Below, piece after piece: positions 6,271 through 9,170 of a DNA stretch of 9,170 nucleotides. Numbering within the stretch: the first letter of the stretch is position 1; every line of letters starts with the position of its first letter. The translations under genes were made by a program, and so were the position numbers. The notes below the pieces were generated by a model. That model ran no database searches. It was not told the DNA's origin and saw only the letters and a program-made list of their open reading frames with translations. Origin of the DNA: Candidatus Cloacimonadota bacterium. Lineage in GTDB: Bacteria > Cloacimonadota > Cloacimonadia > Cloacimonadales > TCS61. The stretch lies in contig JAUVKM010000065.1 in assembly GCA_030596265.1 (NCBI GenBank), positions 1 to 9,170 on the forward strand. Reading direction: 5' to 3'.

Positions 6271-7473
6271 ATGAAGAAATTAATTAGCTTTCTTATTCTC
6301 CTGTGTTTGGTTCTAACCTTATTTGGTCAGGAACAAAATATTAAAAACATCCCTGAGGAAGAGTTGATCACGATCTCTCGTGAGACAAATTTCGCTGCTG
6401 CCATTAAAGCTATCGAATATCTCTCTTTGGATTTTGCAGGAAAGAATATTTTAAATACGAGTAACTTTAATAACCCAATTGGAATCCCGATCAAAGGTCT
6501 CCAATGGAAAGATGCACTGAATCTGATCATAAGATTTCATGATCTTGCTCTCGAAGAACGTCCTGCTACATTTGTTATAAAAGATATTGAAGTAATTATA
6601 GATGAATCAGGGCAGAAAATTGGGGTTGAAGGAAAAGTAACAGCATCTACCAAACAGGTTCGGATAAGTTCCATTTTCTTTAAAGCTGATAAAACTCTTA
6701 TCCATGAAGTAGGAATTGACTGGACTACTCTTTTCGGTGGAAAAGTTGATGTCGCAGTAAATTTAGCTACTACAAGTAATTTATCAACTGATATATTTAG
6801 TGCTGGAACTCCTACTGACCCTTTCATTATTCCTATAAAGATGAACGCCGGTGATGTTACAATCGAATTAGAGACCTTACTGGCAATTATTGAGGCTAAT
6901 CAAAAAGGTACAATAATTGCCAGACCAAGTATAACTGTGATATCAAAAAAGAAAGGTTTTATTCAAGTTGGACAGGACTTCTCTGTGAAAACACTTGATC
7001 AAGCCGGAAATACAACAGAGAAATTCTTTGAAACCGGTATTATCATGGAAGTAACCCCCGAAGTGTTAGTTGAAGATGATAGAGAAGCAATATACCTTTC
7101 TGTGGAAGTTGAAAAAAGTTCTGCTATTCCTGGTGATATTACAACAATCATTGATAAAAGCAAATCAATTACAGAAGTTTTGTTATTTGATGGTGAGGAA
7201 ACAGTAATTGGCGGACTTTTCGACAAAGAGATTAAAACTGGTCGTGGTGGAATCCCAATTCTAAAAGATCTTCCATGGTGGTTTTTTGGTCTTAAATACC
7301 TTTTTGGATATGAGACTAAATCGGTAGTTTCTAGAGAAATGATAGTAATTCTTAAAGCGGAGATTATTGATCATATAGATGACAGAAAATTACTTACAAA
7401 ACCTACCGAGGAAAAAATTGAACAAGAAAAAGAAGATATGAAGAGATCTGAGAAACTATTCCTGAAGGAATAG
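6271..7473 (+). CDS. pilQ-like: Compact PilQ-like secretin (outer-membrane pilus pore)
   Basis: Secretin of 400 residues that would form the outer-membrane channel for the pilus. A signal peptide (about 1-19, hydrophobic core then LFGQ) has no Cys lipobox. One N-terminal secretin domain follows (about 28-105, including GIPIKGLQWKDALNLI). The secretin core (about 120-370) carries VRISSIFFKADKTLIHEVGI, then ARPSITVISKKKGFIQVGQ, then DGEETVIGGLF, and GIPILKDLPWW (327-337), which matches the conserved VPxLGxIPxLG motif. A charged tail ends the protein. At 400 residues it is much shorter than usual PilQ (often 600-900): AMIN domains and at least one N-domain seem to be missing. The start is 2 nt after the PilO-PilP stop, with AGAGGAA (6259-6265) as ribosome site. 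It is last in the operon, the usual place for pilQ. Confidence 0.92.
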   Translation: MKKLISFLILLCLVLTLFGQEQNIKNIPEEELITISRETNFAAAIKAIEYLSLDFAGKNILNTSNFNNPIGIPIKGLQWKDALNLIIRFHDLALEERPATFVIKDIEVIIDESGQKIGVEGKVTASTKQVRISSIFFKADKTLIHEVGIDWTTLFGGKVDVAVNLATTSNLSTDIFSAGTPTDPFIIPIKMNAGDVTIELETLLAIIEANQKGTIIARPSITVISKKKGFIQVGQDFSVKTLDQAGNTTEKFFETGIIMEVTPEVLVEDDREAIYLSVEVEKSSAIPGDITTIIDKSKSITEVLLFDGEETVIGGLFDKEIKTGRGGIPILKDLPWWFFGLKYLFGYETKSVVSREMIVILKAEIIDHIDDRKLLTKPTEEKIEQEKEDMKRSEKLFLKE

Positions 7474-7480
7474 TTTTTTA

Positions 7481-7526
7481 AAATAAAAGAAAGACCGATT
7501 CAAAAGAATCGGTCTTTCTTTTATTT
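7481..7526. terminator. Bidirectional terminator between converging genes
   Basis: Perfect 20-bp stem: 7481-7500 pairs with 7507-7526 around the loop CAAAAG. The GC-rich part is GACCGATT/AATCGGTC, flanked by A-rich and T-rich arms that supply a U-tract in either direction. It closes the pilus operon on the plus strand and the aldolase gene on the minus strand. The aldolase stop codon (7521-7523) lies inside the outer part of the stem. Confidence 0.93.
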
Positions 7527-8558
7527 CATTAATTTTCTCAATAGTAACACAAATTTTTCAATATCTTCAAGTTGCGTATCAAATGATGTCATCCACCTAA
7601 CTTCAGATTTATGTTCATCCCACATATAAAAAAAGAATTCTTCTTGTAATTTCGGGATTATTTCAAATGGAACAATTGCAAAAACGCCATTTGCCTCCAC
7701 TTTCTGAGTTATCTGTATTTGTGGAAATTCTGCAACACTCTCCGCCAGGATATTTGCCATTTTATTGGCATGCTTAGCATTCTTCTTCCAAAGATCATTA
7801 GAAAGAAGCGTTGTAAATTGTACTGCCATGAATCTCATTTTAGAAGCCAATTGCATTCCCTGTTTACGGTAATATTTAAAATTTTTTGATATTTTCTGAT
7901 TGAAAAATATTATTGCTTCTGCATTCATAGCACCATTCTTAGTCAAACCTAAAGAAAGGACATCGACACCAACATCAGCAGTAATCTCACATAGGCTAAT
8001 ATCTAAACTTACAGCAGCATTGCAGAGCCTAGCTCCATCCATATGAACTAATATTCTATTCTTATGGGCATAATCAGTAATATCTCTTATTTCATTTTGA
8101 GTATATACTGTACCCATTTCTGTAACTTGAGCAATTGAGATCACTTTTGGTTGCGAATGATGTTCGAAATCAAATCCATGCATGTGATATTTTATTTTCT
8201 CAATTGTAAGTTTGCCATTCTCGGTAGGAATAGAAAGCAGCTTACATCCGGTAAACTTTTCCGGGGCTCCACATTCATCAACGTTTATATGAGCCGTCTC
8301 TGCACATATAATTGAGTTATATGATTCGGTTAACATCTTTAACGCAAGCACATTTGAACCAGTACCATTGAATGTAAAATAGACATCAGTATCTTTACCA
8401 AAATGTTCTTTGATTTTGATAATTGCATTTTGTGTGTAAATATCATCTCCATATGCAATACAATGTCCAATATTTGCATTTTGCATCGCCGTTAATACAT
8501 CTGGATGAATTCCAGCATTATTATCACTGGTAAAACCACGCTTCAGTTCATCTCTCAT
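7521..8558 (-). CDS. Threonine aldolase family PLP enzyme
   Basis: PLP-dependent fold-type I enzyme of 345 residues, normal for the family. Low-specificity L-threonine aldolases cleave threonine or allo-threonine to glycine and acetaldehyde in the cytoplasm. The N-terminus FTSDNNAGIHPDVL is characteristic of the family. HMDGARLCNA contains Asp174, expected to contact the PLP ring nitrogen, and Arg177. SLGLTKNGAM contains Lys207, the likely PLP Schiff-base lysine. The family's beta-eliminating-lyase relatives include other aldolases for beta-hydroxy amino acids, so substrate is not fixed by sequence alone. The start is supported by GAAGGAA (about 8564-8570) 6 nt upstream and by the N-terminal motif starting soon after. 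It converges on the pilus operon and shows no functional link to it. Confidence 0.93.
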   Translation of the reverse strand: MRDELKRGFTSDNNAGIHPDVLTAMQNANIGHCIAYGDDIYTQNAIIKIKEHFGKDTDVYFTFNGTGSNVLALKMLTESYNSIICAETAHINVDECGAPEKFTGCKLLSIPTENGKLTIEKIKYHMHGFDFEHHSQPKVISIAQVTEMGTVYTQNEIRDITDYAHKNRILVHMDGARLCNAAVSLDISLCEITADVGVDVLSLGLTKNGAMNAEAIIFFNQKISKNFKYYRKQGMQLASKMRFMAVQFTTLLSNDLWKKNAKHANKMANILAESVAEFPQIQITQKVEANGVFAIVPFEIIPKLQEEFFFYMWDEHKSEVRWMTSFDTQLEDIEKFVLLLRKLMK

Positions 8559-8581
8559 AACATTTCCTTCTTTTGTATATT

Positions 8582-8615
8582 TGAACTTTTAATATTATTC
8601 TCTATATTTTGTCAA
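8582..8615 (-). promoter_or_regulatory. Putative promoter of the threonine aldolase gene
   Basis: Reading the minus strand, TTGACA (8615-8610) is followed by TATTAA after 15 nt, or TTAAAA after 17 nt, and then by the aldolase ribosome site. A terminator lies just upstream, so an independent promoter is expected. The -10 element is uncertain in this AT-rich stretch. Confidence 0.45.
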
Positions 8616-8620
8616 ATTAC

Positions 8621-8654
8621 AAATAAAAAAGCACCACAAAATTTGTGGTGCTTT
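8621..8654 (-). terminator. Terminator of the DUF5684-like gene
   Basis: On the minus strand the arms AAAGCACCAC and GTGGTGCTTT pair (8654-8645 with 8637-8628), with further A-T pairs possible in the loop. A run of six T residues follows at 8630-8625. It starts 18 nt after the stop codon of the small membrane protein gene and makes the downstream aldolase a separate transcription unit. Confidence 0.9.
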
Positions 8655-8672
8655 ATTACAAAATTACTTATC

Positions 8673-9065
8673 TTAGGTTTGAATTACAATTTCTCTTTTT
8701 ATTGGCGTATATTCGGCATCACTAAATCCAAGCATTGGGAAGAAAATAAGTGGTAATAAAAGTAATCCAAATCCATATCCAACACCTTTACCATATGATT
8801 TCGCAAGATCAAATACTACAATTATTGCACAAATAATATTTGCAAATGGTACAATAACAATCAAGATGATCCACCAACCAGGTCTTCTTACAATCTCTAA
8901 CCATAATATCATATTATAAATTGGGATAAATGCTCCCCATCCTGGTTTACCTGCTTTTTCAAATATCTTCCATAGCCCAATCGCGGAAACGAGCCAGACA
9001 GCAAAGAATAAGAAAGTAATAAAACCACCACCACCTTTTGCCACTGTAAATAACAATGAATTCAT
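8673..9065 (-). CDS. Small DUF5684-like membrane protein
   Basis: Integral membrane protein of 130 residues with four hydrophobic segments at about 14-36, 41-58, 63-87 and 97-114. The pattern LWKIFEKAGKPGWGAFIPIYN, then RRPGWW, then FDLAKSYGKG and a final LGFSDAEY is that of the DUF5684 family, small proteins of unknown function found in many bacteria; some members have been annotated as signal peptidase I because of fused or neighbouring domains, but no peptidase Ser/Lys dyad is visible here. The start is well supported: AAGGAGG (9080-9074) lies 8 nt before the ATG, the best Shine-Dalgarno in the window. No function is proposed. Confidence 0.88.
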   Translation of the reverse strand: MNSLLFTVAKGGGGFITFLFFAVWLVSAIGLWKIFEKAGKPGWGAFIPIYNMILWLEIVRRPGWWIILIVIVPFANIICAIIVVFDLAKSYGKGVGYGFGLLLLPLIFFPMLGFSDAEYTPIKREIVIQT

Positions 9066-9096
9066 AAATACATCCTCCTTTTTTTTTATGGAACAA

Positions 9097-9124
9097 TTAG
9101 TAAATTTGTGTTTTGCAATGTCAA
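9097..9124 (-). promoter_or_regulatory. Putative promoter of the DUF5684-like gene
   Basis: On the minus strand TTGACA (9124-9119) is followed after 16 nt by TACTAA (9102-9097), a fair -10 element. The ribosome site AAGGAGG lies about 17 nt downstream of it, so the leader would be short. The remaining bases to the window edge (9125-9170) are AT-rich and hold nothing recognisable. Confidence 0.6.
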
Positions 9125-9170
9125 GAATTTTACTTAGGTTAATTATTATTATTATATAAATGCTTTCATG

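Noticed and set aside
6271..6330. Lipoprotein signal at the secretin N-terminus
   Set aside because: The cleavage region reads LFGQEQ with no Cys after the hydrophobic core; the only Cys is inside that core (LLCLVL).
6537..6827. Minus-strand open frame opposite the secretin gene (and similar ones at 268-522, 4713-4934 and 6999-7226)
   Set aside because: Antisense shadows of recognisable genes, with no ribosome site or family pattern.
8505..8756. Plus-strand 83-codon open frame across the aldolase start and the gap before the small membrane protein
   Set aside because: It overlaps two supported minus-strand genes and contains their terminator and promoter; no protein features.

Overview
This window is AT-rich (about one third G+C by eye). 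It comes from a diderm bacterium: an outer-membrane secretin and the inner-membrane/periplasmic alignment complex of a type IV pilus machine are both encoded here. Protein style and base composition do not look proteobacterial. A lineage of the FCB/Cloacimonadota type, or another poorly cultured diderm phylum, is a low-confidence guess, and no marker gene settles it.

Layout. (1) Positions 2-1765, plus strand: a tightly spaced pair encodes a six-helix, PilS-like membrane protein and a response regulator. The first ends directly after its histidine (DHp) helices and has no ATPase domain. The second has a receiver domain followed by a cyclic-nucleotide-binding-like fold with a degenerate ligand loop. 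The pair ends at a hairpin terminator at 1800-1827. (2) Positions 1828-2041: a non-coding region with a TTGACA-type promoter and a short inverted repeat just upstream of it. (3) Positions 2042-7473, plus strand: a four-gene pilus operon made of a PilT-like ATPase, a PilM-PilN fusion with a C-terminal TPR-like domain, a PilO-PilP fusion and a compact PilQ-like secretin. The gaps after the ATPase gene are 10, 2 and 2 nt. (4) Positions 7481-7526: a perfect 20-bp stem that serves as terminator for converging genes. (5) Minus strand: a threonine aldolase-family PLP enzyme (7521-8558) and, upstream of it, a small DUF5684-like membrane protein (8673-9065). A terminator separates them and each has its own promoter-like sequence.

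How it fits together. In textbook systems pilM, pilN, pilO, pilP and pilQ are five genes whose products form a chain from the cytoplasmic motor, across the inner membrane and periplasm, to the secretin. Here the same order is kept, but M+N and O+P are joined, so three polypeptides replace five. A periplasmic TPR-like module is added to the N end of the chain. The motor gene at the head of the operon is of the retraction (PilT) type with an altered Asp box. No pilin, platform protein (PilC), extension ATPase (PilB) or prepilin peptidase is in view, so these must be elsewhere if the machine makes pili. The upstream two-component-like pair may regulate or modulate the machine, because its sensor has a PilS-like membrane region, but neither protein has a visible catalytic or DNA-binding output.

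The most notable features are the fused alignment complex and the kinase-less sensor paired with an unusual response regulator. Nothing looks like a mobile element, CRISPR array, tRNA or rRNA.
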